A stretch of DNA of 64,000 nt, from assembly GCA_963833745.1 (NCBI GenBank), contig CAWHZD010000001.1, positions 62,001-126,000 of the forward strand, read 5' to 3'. The stretch is from AP-15 sp963833745. Lineage in GTDB: Bacteria; Pseudomonadota; Alphaproteobacteria; ATCC43930; CGMCC-115725. The notes beneath the pieces were generated by a model that was given only the letters and a program-made list of their open reading frames with translations, ran no database searches and was not told where the DNA came from. A program made the translations under genes and the position numbers. Below, piece after piece: positions 50,575-59,045 of the stretch (position 1 is its first letter; each line of letters starts with the position of its first letter).

Positions 50575-52398
50575 CTAATCCGCTGCGGCGGCGCGGCTCG
50601 CGCGCTTGCGGTCGTTCGGATCGAGCAGCCGCTTTCGAAAGCGGATCGACTTCGGGGTCACCTCGACCAGTTCGTCGTCGCCGACATAGGCGATCGCCTG
50701 TTCGAGGCTCATCACCTGCGGCGGGGTCAGCCGCACCGCCTCGTCCTTGGAGGTGGTGCGGATGTTGGTCAGCTGCTTGCCCTTGGCCGGGTTGACGTCG
50801 AGGTCGTTGCTGCGAGTGTGGGCGCCGATGATCATCCCCTCATAGATCTGCGCCCCCGGATCTATGAACATCGGTCCGCGGTCTTCCAGGTTCCACAGCG
50901 CGTAGGCGACCGCGACGCCATTGGCGGTCGACACCAGGACGCCGTTGCGCCTGCCCTCGAGCGGCCCCTTGTGCGCGGCGTAGCCGTGGAACAGCCGGCT
51001 CATGACCCCGGTGCCGCGGGTATCGGTCAAAAGCTCGCCCTGATAGCCGATCAGCCCGCGGGTGGGGCCAAAAAACGTCAGCCGCAATTTGCCGCCGCCC
51101 GAGGGCCGCATCTCCTGCATCTCGGCCTTGCGGCGGGCGAGCTTGTCGACGACGATGCCGGCGAATTCCTCGTCGACATCGATGACGACCTCCTCGATCG
51201 GCTCCAGTCGCTGGTGCGTCGCGGGGTCGGTCTTGAACAACACCCGCGGCCGCGAGATCGACAATTCATAGCCCTCGCGCCGCATCGTCTCGATCAGCAC
51301 GCCGAGCTGCAATTCGCCGCGGCCGGCGACCTCGAACGCGTCCTTCTGCGAGCTTTGGGTAACCTGGATCGCGACATTTCCCTCGGCCTCACGGAACAGG
51401 CGCTCGCCGATCATGCGCGAGGTCACCTTGCTCCCCTCGCGGCCGGCGAGCGGGCTGTCGTTGACCGAAAAGGTCATCGCCAAGGTCGGGGGATCGATCG
51501 GATCGGCAGCGAGGGGCACGAGGACCTCGGGGGCGCAGATCGTGTCGGCGACGGTGGTCAAGGTCAGCCCGGCGACGGCGATGATGTCGCCGGCCTGCGC
51601 CTCTTCGATTGGGCGGCGATCGAGCCCGCGAAAGGCCTGCAGTTTAGTCAGCCGGGCCTGTTCGATGACCCGGCCGTCGCGGCCCAGCGACTTGACCGGC
51701 ATGTTGAGCCGCGCCACCCCGGAGTGGATCAGTCCGGTCAACACCCGGCCGAGATAGGGATCGTAGTCCAAGGTCGTCGCCAGCATCGAAAACGGCGCTT
51801 CGGGATCGGCGTGCGGCGCCGGCACATGCGACAGAATCAGCTCGAACAGCGGCGACAGGTCGCGGCGCGAGTCCTCCAAATCGGCGACCGCCCAGCCGCT
51901 GCGGCCCGAGGCGAAAAGCGTCGGAAAATCGAGTTGCGCCTCGCTCGCGTCGAGCACCGCAAACAGGTCGAAGATCTCGTTGTGGACCAAATCGGCGCGC
52001 GCGTCGGGCCGGTCGACCTTGTTGATCACGACGATCGGGCGCAGGCCCTGGCGCAAGGCCTTGCCGAGCACGAACTTGGTTTGCGGCATCGGCCCCTCGG
52101 CGGCGTCGACCAATACCAGGACGCCGTCGACCATGCTCAGAATGCGCTCGACCTCGCCGCCGAAATCGGCATGGCCCGGCGTGTCGACGATGTTGATGCG
52201 CACGTCATGCCACAGGACCGAGGTGCATTTCGCCAGAATCGTGATGCCGCGCTCACGTTCGAGCTCGTTCGAATCGAGCGCCCGATCGGCGATCTGCTGG
52301 TTGGCGCGAAACGCACCCGATTGACGCAGCATCGCATCGACCAAAGTGGTCTTGCCGTGGTCGACATGGGCGATGATCGCGATGTTGCGGATATCCAT
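50575..52398 (-). CDS. typA: Ribosome-associated translational GTPase TypA/BipA
   Basis: A 607-residue GTPase of the elongation-factor family that acts on the ribosome under stress and in 50S assembly. G1 is AHVDHGKTTLVDAML, G3 DTPGHADFGGEVER and G4 VINKVDRPDAR; TypA-specific are RGITILAKCTSV and the C-terminal TPRDQ-like segment before the basic tail. ATG at 52398 starts MDIRNIAIIAHVDHGK, as in homologues. It is followed at 3' by the dispersed repeat copy 2. It is a core gene. Confidence 0.97.
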   Translation of the reverse strand: MDIRNIAIIAHVDHGKTTLVDAMLRQSGAFRANQQIADRALDSNELERERGITILAKCTSVLWHDVRINIVDTPGHADFGGEVERILSMVDGVLVLVDAAEGPMPQTKFVLGKALRQGLRPIVVINKVDRPDARADLVHNEIFDLFAVLDASEAQLDFPTLFASGRSGWAVADLEDSRRDLSPLFELILSHVPAPHADPEAPFSMLATTLDYDPYLGRVLTGLIHSGVARLNMPVKSLGRDGRVIEQARLTKLQAFRGLDRRPIEEAQAGDIIAVAGLTLTTVADTICAPEVLVPLAADPIDPPTLAMTFSVNDSPLAGREGSKVTSRMIGERLFREAEGNVAIQVTQSSQKDAFEVAGRGELQLGVLIETMRREGYELSISRPRVLFKTDPATHQRLEPIEEVVIDVDEEFAGIVVDKLARRKAEMQEMRPSGGGKLRLTFFGPTRGLIGYQGELLTDTRGTGVMSRLFHGYAAHKGPLEGRRNGVLVSTANGVAVAYALWNLEDRGPMFIDPGAQIYEGMIIGAHTRSNDLDVNPAKGKQLTNIRTTSKDEAVRLTPPQVMSLEQAIAYVGDDELVEVTPKSIRFRKRLLDPNDRKRASRAAAAD

Positions 52399-52479
52399 TA
52401 TTCCAACACAGCTCCGCGCCCCGGAGGGCGCGGGTTCGGGCAGCGGGGGTTTGCTGTTCTCGCTGTCTTTGCAGCGAAT

Positions 52480-53487
52480 TTACAGCGACTGTCGGGCTAG
52501 CCCTGCCTCGGCCACGAGTTGCGACAGATTGCGCTCGGGGCGGGCGCCGACATGGCTAATAATTTCTGCAGCGCACAAACTGCCGATGTTGCCGCAAATG
52601 GGAAGCGGCAGCCCGCGGGTCAAGCCATGGAGGAAACCGGCGGCGTAGAGATCGCCGGCGCCGGTGCTGTCGACGACGCGCGCCACCGGCGCCGCCGCAA
52701 CCTGGTGCTCCTCGCCGTCGGCGAGGATGGCGCTGCCAAGCGCGCTGCGCGTCAGCGCTGCGATCGCGACATGTCCGCGCACGGCGGCAGCCGCGGCGGC
52801 GAAATCTTCGGTCTCGTACAGCGAGCAGATCTCGGCTTCGTTGGCGAACAGGATGTCGACATGGCCGTCGACCAGGTCGTGGAAAGCGGTGCGATGACGT
52901 TCGACGCAAAATGGGTCGGAAAGAGAGAGCGCGACCTTGCGGCCCGCGGCATGGGCGACGGCCGCCGCCTTGTAAAACGCCTGCTGCGCCAAGGGTGGGT
53001 CGAACAGGTAGCCTTCGAGATAGGTGACCTGCGCCGCGCCGACGATGTCGGGGTCGATGTCGTCCGGCCCGAGCGCCACGCAGGCGCCGAGATAGGTGTT
53101 CAAGGTGCGCTGGCCGTCCGGCGTGACCAGAATCAGACAGCGCGCCGTATTCGGGCCGCTCGTCGCCGCCGGGGTGTCGAAATGCACGCCCTGCGCCGTG
53201 AGATCGTGGCGATAGACTTCGCCCAACAAATCGTCGCGCACCTTGCCGATAAAAGCGCCGCTGCCGCCGAGCGAGGCGATGCCGGCCATCGTGTTGCCGG
53301 CCGATCCACCCGACGCTTCGATCGCCGGCCCCATCAACCGGTAAAGCATATCGGCGCGATCGGCGTCGATCAGCGCCATCGTCCCCTTGACCAGCGCCTC
53401 CTTTTCGAGGAACGCCTCGTCGGCGCGGGCAATCACGTCGACAATCGCATTGCCAATGCCGACGACATTGATGGCAGCTTGGGTCAT
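52480..53487 (-). CDS. PfkB-family adenosine kinase-like sugar kinase
   Basis: A 335-residue kinase of the ribokinase fold. VVGIGNAIVDVIARAD at the start, GGSAGNTMAGIASLGGSGAFIGKVRDDLLG and the C-terminal catalytic STGAGDLYAAGFLHGLTRG are typical of bacterial adenosine-kinase-like PfkB proteins. ATG 53487 is used because the upstream 22 codons have no homology features or ribosome site. It lies 81 bases upstream of typA on the same strand. Confidence 0.88.
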   Translation of the reverse strand: MTQAAINVVGIGNAIVDVIARADEAFLEKEALVKGTMALIDADRADMLYRLMGPAIEASGGSAGNTMAGIASLGGSGAFIGKVRDDLLGEVYRHDLTAQGVHFDTPAATSGPNTARCLILVTPDGQRTLNTYLGACVALGPDDIDPDIVGAAQVTYLEGYLFDPPLAQQAFYKAAAVAHAAGRKVALSLSDPFCVERHRTAFHDLVDGHVDILFANEAEICSLYETEDFAAAAAAVRGHVAIAALTRSALGSAILADGEEHQVAAAPVARVVDSTGAGDLYAAGFLHGLTRGLPLPICGNIGSLCAAEIISHVGARPERNLSQLVAEAGLARQSL

Positions 53488-53741
53488 TATCTGTTTATTG
53501 CCTGGCAAGGGGACGGGCCCCGCCGAGTATAAGCGTGTCCCCTGCGCCAGCAAGCGCCACCGCCGATCGAACGGGCGGGAGATCTAGAACGAGCTGGCCC
53601 GCGGACGCGCCGCTGCGCCGATTGCCATAGATCGTCGCGAGCACGGACTTCGTTCTTCCCCCAGGAATTGGCTGCTGATCTTCAAATTGGCATGAGCTTT
53701 GTCCAACTTGCACAAGCGTTTCAGGCGAGGCACCGACAGTC

Positions 53742-54404
53742 GTGACCCGAGCTAGATTGTTCGTCGGCGCCGTCCTATTGACGGGGATGGTAATCTGGGC
53801 CCACGGCGCTTCGCCGGCCGTGATGACCGCGGGCGGGTTCCTGGCATCCGGCGGGTTTCCGTTTGCCGTCGCCGTTGACGGCGGCTTCGATGATTCGCTG
53901 ACGGGCGGCGACTGGTTTCGGACCGCGGCGCTTGCCACAGGCATTTTCGGCGCCGACCTCGGGGCGTTTTTTGGCGGGCCTTCCGTCGACGACATCGACC
54001 CGACCGAAATCCAACGCACTGCCGCCTTTTCCTTGCTCGGGCCCGCATCCGCCTCGGTCGGCGATGTCGATGACGAGCCCCGCGGGTCCCTGCCGGGTTC
54101 AACCGTCATCGACGTCACGCGGCTGCTGTCGCCGCCCGAGGACTTCCAGACCGTGTCGCGTGGCATCTCGGTCGACCCGGTCGAGGATTTGGCCGCGGCG
54201 CCGGCCGAGGCCGCCAATGCAACCTCATCGGCGGCGGCTGACGACGATATCTTGATCGAGGATGCGGTTCCGGCGCTGGCGGCGCTCGGCCTGTTGTCGG
54301 CGGGTTCATTGCTGTTTGGGCTCGTGCGCCGCCGGCGCCGAGCGGCGCAGGCCCGCCGCGTCAAGCGGAACTTCCGGCGGAGGGGGCGTCCGCTTCGCCC
54401 TTAG
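53742..54404 (+). CDS. Secreted protein with a degenerate PEP-CTERM-like C-terminal signal
   Basis: A 220-residue protein with an N-terminal signal (RLFVGAVLLTGMVIWAHGA), a low-complexity Asp/Gly/Ala-rich middle without known domain, and a tail with the three parts of an exosortase signal: AVPALAALGLLSAGSLLFG as short motif plus membrane helix, then five arginines. The usual VPEP is replaced by VPAL, and about 20 further basic residues follow the arginine cluster, which is longer than normal. GTG 53742 is the start; GAGG lies 11 bases before it. It could be a substrate of the exosortase implied by the prs operon, or simply a C-tail-anchored protein. Confidence 0.55.
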   Translation: MTRARLFVGAVLLTGMVIWAHGASPAVMTAGGFLASGGFPFAVAVDGGFDDSLTGGDWFRTAALATGIFGADLGAFFGGPSVDDIDPTEIQRTAAFSLLGPASASVGDVDDEPRGSLPGSTVIDVTRLLSPPEDFQTVSRGISVDPVEDLAAAPAEAANATSSAAADDDILIEDAVPALAALGLLSAGSLLFGLVRRRRRAAQARRVKRNFRRRGRPLRP

Positions 54405-54445
54405 TCGGCGCCGCCGGCCGGCCCGCAATCAGCGGCAATCCGGCA

Positions 54446-54775
54446 TCAGTCGTTCGGCTGGGGACTGCCGGCTCGTTGCTGGCCGAAATTGGCAAAAAAG
54501 GGCTGATAGATTTCGCAGCGGGCTTGCGCGGCGAGAATCTCGCCGGGTGCGGCCTCGAGCGCCTTGACGGCCTGAATTTGATGGGGTGTCGCGCACATCT
54601 GCTCGGCGAGCAGCGGATTGATCCGCGGATCATACCGGTTGAACTCGGCAAATTCGGGCGGGATCTCGCCGGTGGCCTTCAGCGCGCTGACGCCAAACTC
54701 GTCCTTGACCGGGATGTAGGGCGTGCAACCCGCGGCGAGCAGGCAAAGCAGCACAAGGGCCGAGAAAATTCGCAT
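54446..54775 (-). CDS. Small lipoprotein of unknown function
   Basis: A 109-residue lipoprotein: signal peptide MRIFSALVLLCLLAAGC with lipobox LAAGC, cysteine at 17. The mature part (YIPVKDEFGVSALKATGEIPPEFAEFNRYDP) is soluble and has two more cysteines near MCATPHQ and ARCEIYQPF that could pair. No domain is recognised. The ATG at 54775 is set by the signal peptide; the longer frame upstream is not protein-like. It lies 72 bases downstream of queG. Confidence 0.75.
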   Translation of the reverse strand: MRIFSALVLLCLLAAGCTPYIPVKDEFGVSALKATGEIPPEFAEFNRYDPRINPLLAEQMCATPHQIQAVKALEAAPGEILAAQARCEIYQPFFANFGQQRAGSPQPND

Positions 54776-54846
54776 GGTGGATCCGTCGCTCGATGGCCGG
54801 GCGGAGTGTGCCGGGCGAATGCGCCAAGCGCAACCATCGCGGCGCG

Positions 54847-55992
54847 TCACGGCCCGGCCATCTGGCATTCCCATTCGGTGCGGACGAGCGGGTCGTGCTC
54901 CGCGGTGAGCCGATGCTCGCGTTCAGTGCGGAACGCCGCTGGCGAAAGCCGGGAAACCGCCCACACGGCGGCGGCGCGCACCAGCGGCGCCGCGTCGTCG
55001 AGGCAGCGCCTGGCGGCGGCGAGCAGCTCGGGATCGCCCGGCGCGGCATTGCCGATCGCAATCAGCACGTTGCGCAAGAATCGGGTGCGGCCGGTGCGCT
55101 TGATCGGCGATCCGGTGAACATCCGGCGGAAATCTTGATCGTCGAGAGCGGCGAGCTCGGCGAGCCGCGGGGCGCTCAGACCGGGGCGCGGTAGAAAATC
55201 GCGCTCGTCCGCCGCCTGAGCGAATTTGTTCCACGGGCAGACCGCAAGGCAATCGTCGCAGCCATAAATGCGGTTGCCGATCAACGGGCGCAGTTCGAGC
55301 GGGATCATCCCCTTGTGCTCGATCGTCAGATACGAGATGCAGCGCCGGGCGTCGAGCTGGTAGGGTGCCGGAAACGCCGCGGTCGGGCAGGAATTGAGGC
55401 AGCGCCGGCACGAGCCGCAATGGTCGGGTTCGGGCGGGTCGGGTTCGAGCGCCATGCTCAGATAAATTTCGCCGAGAAACAGCCACGAGCCGAATTCGCG
55501 CGACACGAGGTTGGTGTGCTTGCCCTGCCAGCCGATCCCGGCCTGCTGCGCCAGCGGTTTTTCCATGACCGGGGCGGTGTCGACAAAGAGTTTCAACCCG
55601 CCCGGCCATTGCCCGTCGATCCAGCGCGCCAATGCCTTCAGCCGGTGCTTCAATGTGTCGTGGTAGTCGCGGCCGCGGGCGTAGACCGACACGCTGCCGG
55701 CTTCGGGTTCACCGGCCAATGCCAGCGGATCGTCCGCGGGCGCGTAATTGACCCCGAGCACGACGATCGTTCGCGCTTCGGGCCACAATGCCTGCGGGTC
55801 GCCGCGCCGTTCGGCGGTGCCGGCGAGCCAGCCCATGTCGCCGTGATAGCCGCGGGCGATGAATTCGCGCAGCCCCGCGCGCGCCTCGTCATCGAGGTGG
55901 GCGGCGGCAAACCCGACCGCGTCGAAGCCCTCGGCCAATGCCCGGTTGCGGATCGCCTCGCGAATCGCGTTCCTGGTGCGCGATCGCTCCAT
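54847..55992 (-). CDS. queG: Epoxyqueuosine reductase
   Basis: A 381-residue cobalamin- and iron-sulfur-dependent enzyme of the last queuosine step. Visible are GWQGKHTNLVSREFGSWLFLGEIYL, the catalytic Asp in LFVDTAPVMEKPLAQQAGIGW, the two 4Fe-4S motifs CGSCRRCLNSCP and CDDCLAVCPW, and a C-terminal HEAT-like stretch. The ATG at 55992 starts exactly where a dispersed palindromic repeat ends, so the repeat supplies the whole leader. It follows queF and tgt on the same strand, separated only by that repeat. Confidence 0.95.
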   Translation of the reverse strand: MERSRTRNAIREAIRNRALAEGFDAVGFAAAHLDDEARAGLREFIARGYHGDMGWLAGTAERRGDPQALWPEARTIVVLGVNYAPADDPLALAGEPEAGSVSVYARGRDYHDTLKHRLKALARWIDGQWPGGLKLFVDTAPVMEKPLAQQAGIGWQGKHTNLVSREFGSWLFLGEIYLSMALEPDPPEPDHCGSCRRCLNSCPTAAFPAPYQLDARRCISYLTIEHKGMIPLELRPLIGNRIYGCDDCLAVCPWNKFAQAADERDFLPRPGLSAPRLAELAALDDQDFRRMFTGSPIKRTGRTRFLRNVLIAIGNAAPGDPELLAAARRCLDDAAPLVRAAAVWAVSRLSPAAFRTEREHRLTAEHDPLVRTEWECQMAGP

Positions 55993-55994
55993 CT

Positions 55995-56079
55995 CGTCGT
56001 TCCCGCGAAAGCGGGAACCCAGGGGGGCCGATGCCTCAACAGTGGCCCTGGCCCCCCGCTTCCGCGGGGGCGACGACGG
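55995..56079. repeat. Dispersed palindromic repeat, copy 3 (abuts queG start)
   Basis: CGTCGTTCCCGCGAAAGCGGGAAC at the left and CCCCGCTTCCGCGGGGGCGACGACG at the right form the outer pair; GGGGGGCC and GGCCCCCC-like parts pair inside. Same family as 18980-19090. Its left end is within the queG ribosome-site region. Confidence 0.8.
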
Positions 56080-56115
56080 TTTGCTGACCTCGAATAAAGT
56101 CATCCCAGCGAATGC

Positions 56116-56574
56116 TCAGCCGCGGCCGCGATAGGGTGGGATGCCGGGGTCGGGGAGCCACAGGCCGGCGGGCGGCTCGGCGGTCTGGTAGAACACGTCG
56201 ATCGGGATGCCGCCGCGCGGGTACCAGTAGCCGCCGATCCGCAGCCAACGCGGCTCGATGGTGTCGACCAGCCGCCGGGCGATCGCGAGGGTGCAGTCCT
56301 CGTGAAAGGCGGCATGGTTGCGGAACGCGCCGAGATAGAGCTTCAGCGACTTGCTTTCGAGGATCGCCGCCTCGGGTGCGTAGTCGATGACGAAATGGGC
56401 GAAATCGGGCTGGCCGGTCACCGGGCACAGCGAGGTGAATTCGGGGCAGGTGAAGCGCGCCAGATAAAGCAGCCCCGGATGCGGGTTCGGCACGGTTTCG
56501 AGCACCGCCTCGCCCGGCGATTGCGGCAGCCGGGTCGGGCGGCCGAGCTGGGTCAGGGCAGGCGGTTCGGTCAT
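56116..56574 (-). CDS. queF: NADPH-dependent 7-cyano-7-deazaguanine reductase
   Basis: A 152-residue type I QueF that reduces preQ0 to preQ1. The catalytic cysteine region is FTCPEFTSLCPVTGQPDFAHFVIDY, followed by the QueF motif LESKSLKLYLGAFRNHAAFHEDC and the nicotinamide-side RIGGYWYPRGGIPIDVFYQ. ATG 56574 overlaps the tgt stop by four bases, so tgt and queF are coupled. Length is normal for the small subfamily. Confidence 0.96.
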   Translation of the reverse strand: MTEPPALTQLGRPTRLPQSPGEAVLETVPNPHPGLLYLARFTCPEFTSLCPVTGQPDFAHFVIDYAPEAAILESKSLKLYLGAFRNHAAFHEDCTLAIARRLVDTIEPRWLRIGGYWYPRGGIPIDVFYQTAEPPAGLWLPDPGIPPYRGRG

Positions 56575-57695
56575 TCGCTGGTCTCGGGCGGCGATGGCGT
56601 CTGCGCCTCGGCAAAGGCGGCGGCGAACTCGGCGAGTGCGCCGGCTTCGATCGCTCCTCGCATGTCGCTCATCAGATCGGCATAATATTGCAGATTGTGC
56701 GCGGTCAGCAGCATCGCGCCGAGGATCTCGCCGCTGCGGCAGAGATGGTGCAGATAGGCGCGACTGTACCCGGCGCAAGCCGGGCAGCGGCATTCAGGAT
56801 CGAGCGGTGCGCGGTCGTCGGCATGGCGGGCGTTGCGCAAATTGAGCGGGCCGCTGCGAGTAAAGGCCTGCGCGGTGCGCCCCGAGCGCGTCGGCAGCAC
56901 ACAGTCGAACATGTCGATGCCCCGCATGACGGCGCCGACGAGGTCGGCGGGCTTGCCGACCCCCATCAGATAGCGCGGCCGGTCCGCCGGCAATGCCGGC
57001 ACCGTCGCGTCGAGGATTGCGAAAGTCGTCGCCTGGCCTTCGCCGATCGCGAGCCCGCCGACCGCATAGCCGTCAAAACCGATCCCGGTGAGCCGTGCCG
57101 CCGAACGCAGCCGCAGATCGGGATGAACCCCGCCCTGAACGATGCCGAAAATCCCGTGCCCCGGCCGCTCGGCAAAGGCGCAGCGCGAGCGCTCGGCCCA
57201 GCGCATCGACAATTCCATCGATTTTTCGACGGCGTCTGGCGGGGACGGGTAGGGGGTGCATTCGTCAAGCGCCATCGTCAAATCGGCGCCGAGCAGATGC
57301 TGGATCTCGATCGACCGCTCCGGCGTCAACAGATGGGCGCTGCCGTCGAGATGCGAGCGAAAGGCGACGCCGTCCTCGCCGATCTTGCGCAATTTCGCCA
57401 GGGACATGACCTGAAACCCGCCCGAATCGGTCAGGATCGCGTAGGGCCAGTTCATAAAGCGGTGCAACCCGCCGAGCGCCCCGATCCGCTCCGCCCCCGG
57501 CCGCAGCATCAGGTGATAGGTGTTGCCGAGCACGATACGCGCACCCGTCGCCGCCACCCCCTCCGCCGTCATCGCCTTTACCGTCGCGGCGGTGCCGACC
57601 GGCATAAACACCGGCGTTTCGACGACGCCATGCGCCGTCACCAGCCGCCCGCGCCGCGCCGCGCCGTCCCGCCCCAGCACCGCAAAGCCGATCAT
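56571..57695 (-). CDS. tgt: tRNA-guanine transglycosylase
   Basis: A 374-residue TIM-barrel enzyme exchanging guanine-34 for preQ1 in tRNA. The catalytic Asp regions are ILTDSGGFQVMSL and GIDMFDCVLPTRSGR, the zinc site is CRCPACAGYSRAYLHH and base recognition is GIVQGGVHPDLR. ATG 57695 (MIGFAVLG) gives the normal length; a TTG at 57725 would add ten residues. Order is tgt, queF, repeat, queG, with an ion-channel gene and queA upstream on the same strand. Confidence 0.96.
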   Translation of the reverse strand: MIGFAVLGRDGAARRGRLVTAHGVVETPVFMPVGTAATVKAMTAEGVAATGARIVLGNTYHLMLRPGAERIGALGGLHRFMNWPYAILTDSGGFQVMSLAKLRKIGEDGVAFRSHLDGSAHLLTPERSIEIQHLLGADLTMALDECTPYPSPPDAVEKSMELSMRWAERSRCAFAERPGHGIFGIVQGGVHPDLRLRSAARLTGIGFDGYAVGGLAIGEGQATTFAILDATVPALPADRPRYLMGVGKPADLVGAVMRGIDMFDCVLPTRSGRTAQAFTRSGPLNLRNARHADDRAPLDPECRCPACAGYSRAYLHHLCRSGEILGAMLLTAHNLQYYADLMSDMRGAIEAGALAEFAAAFAEAQTPSPPETSE

Positions 57696-57780
57696 GTAGG
57701 CGCAGTGGAATTTGAGTGGCGACAAATCGTGAGGCGCTCAGTGTCCGACCGGAAATGAAATAAACGATGCCGGTACGATA

Positions 57781-57885
57781 CCGTCGCCCCCGCGAAAGCG
57801 AGGGTCCAAAGAGCCTGCTCCTGGTGTAAACAGGGGACCACCGCTCGCCCGCGGCCCTCGGTTCCCGCTTGCGCGGGAATGACGG
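57781..57885. repeat. Dispersed palindromic repeat, copy 4
   Basis: CCGTCGCCCCCGCGAAAGCG at the left and CCCGCTTGCGCGGGAATGACGG at the right form the outer arms. Same family as 18980-19090. It separates the ion channel gene from tgt. Confidence 0.75.
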
Positions 57886-57920
57886 TCAAATATTCGATCT
57901 CGCGTACTTCTTTTTCGGGT

Positions 57921-58832
57921 TCAACGGAGACGTGAGGCTTCGGTGGTGTTGCCGTGTTCCCTTCCAGTGGAGTCGTCCTCGCAAGTCCTTCTGCTTCTCT
58001 GGAACGCATCACTGAAGGCAGCGGCGAGGATGCCTGTCGGCATGGCGATGAGACCAATTCCGGCAACAGAGGTTAGTCCGCCGCAAATCTTGCCGAGCAC
58101 GGTGTGGGGATAGGCGTCTCCATAACCGACCGTGGTAAGCGTACAAACGCTCCACCACATCGCCCTCGGTATACTCCCGAAGGTCTGCGGATCACTATCG
58201 CCTTCGAGTATGTACATTGCCGAGGCAGAGAACACGAGCACAAAGGTCGCTAGCATCAGGCTGAGGAGCAGTTCTTCACGGCGTTCGCTGACCGCTTCGG
58301 AAAGATGGCGCATTGCTGTGGAGAACCTACCGAGCCTGGCCAGGCGAAGGATTCTGATCAGCCGGAAGATGCGCAGCAGCATGAGATTAGAGGTTCCCGG
58401 CAGCACCGGCACCACGAGCGACGGAAGAAACGACATCAAATCGATGATGGCGGCGGGAGTGAGCGCATAGAGAAGCCGCCCCCGGACACCGCGAAATTTC
58501 GGATTTTCGCCTTCTGCCCACAGCCGGATCAAATACTCGGCGAGGAACAGGGCCGCAAATACCCACTCCAACCGGGCGAATGCCCAAGGAGCGAGGCCCT
58601 CGACGGTCGGCTCCGTCTCCAGAATGGCGACCAATGAGGACACCGCAACAATCCATACGACGGCTTTGTTGGTCAGCGACAGGCCTTCGTCCTTGTATGC
58701 TTCTGGATCGACCTGCTGCCAAACGAATTGGCGCAGACGCGTCGCTCTCGCCAATTCAGCCTCGTACGACCGTCTGAACCTGACGTTGCCGAATGTAGCA
58801 AACTGACCGAGTGTTCTGCAGTCGAATTCCAC
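57921..58832 (-). CDS. Voltage-gated ion channel (Kv-like six-helix)
   Basis: A 303-residue six-helix channel. S4 is LLRIFRLIRILRLARLGRF with regularly spaced arginines, the pore has the potassium selectivity filter TTVGYGD, and S1-S3 lie at about residues 55-150. It starts at GTG 58832. The N-terminal 50 residues are soluble and charged. It is inserted between queA and tgt in what would otherwise be a queuosine operon; no functional link is known. Confidence 0.9.
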   Translation of the reverse strand: MEFDCRTLGQFATFGNVRFRRSYEAELARATRLRQFVWQQVDPEAYKDEGLSLTNKAVVWIVAVSSLVAILETEPTVEGLAPWAFARLEWVFAALFLAEYLIRLWAEGENPKFRGVRGRLLYALTPAAIIDLMSFLPSLVVPVLPGTSNLMLLRIFRLIRILRLARLGRFSTAMRHLSEAVSERREELLLSLMLATFVLVFSASAMYILEGDSDPQTFGSIPRAMWWSVCTLTTVGYGDAYPHTVLGKICGGLTSVAGIGLIAMPTGILAAAFSDAFQRSRRTCEDDSTGREHGNTTEASRLR

Positions 58833-58980
58833 AGGACGAGAGCCTCGCCGAGCGTCGGATTCTCCCGCTCAGCCCACATCCCCGCACCATTGGAAGGGAA
58901 CCCGGCGCGTCCGCGACGGCGAGAATGAGGCGGCACAATCGGCCACCAGGAGCCGGACCTCCCCACCGCACCCCGGCCTT

Positions 58981-58999
58981 CTCCGCCCCCCGGGCGGAG
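58981..58999. terminator. GC hairpin downstream of queA
   Basis: CTCCGCCC and GGGCGGAG enclose CCC, an 8-bp stem, 47 bases beyond the queA stop. No T run follows, so termination is uncertain; it could also be part of a dispersed repeat. Confidence 0.35.
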
Positions 59000-59045
59000 G
59001 GGGAAGAACACAGCGTCCGGTCTCGACGTATTTGGCGTCTGCGGA

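Noticed and set aside
50542..52500. 652-codon plus-strand frame over typA
   Set aside because: Fully antisense to typA; no start with ribosome site and no domain.
55993..56103. 37-codon N-terminal extension of queG
   Set aside because: It is a translation of a dispersed repeat; homologues start at the MERSRT region.
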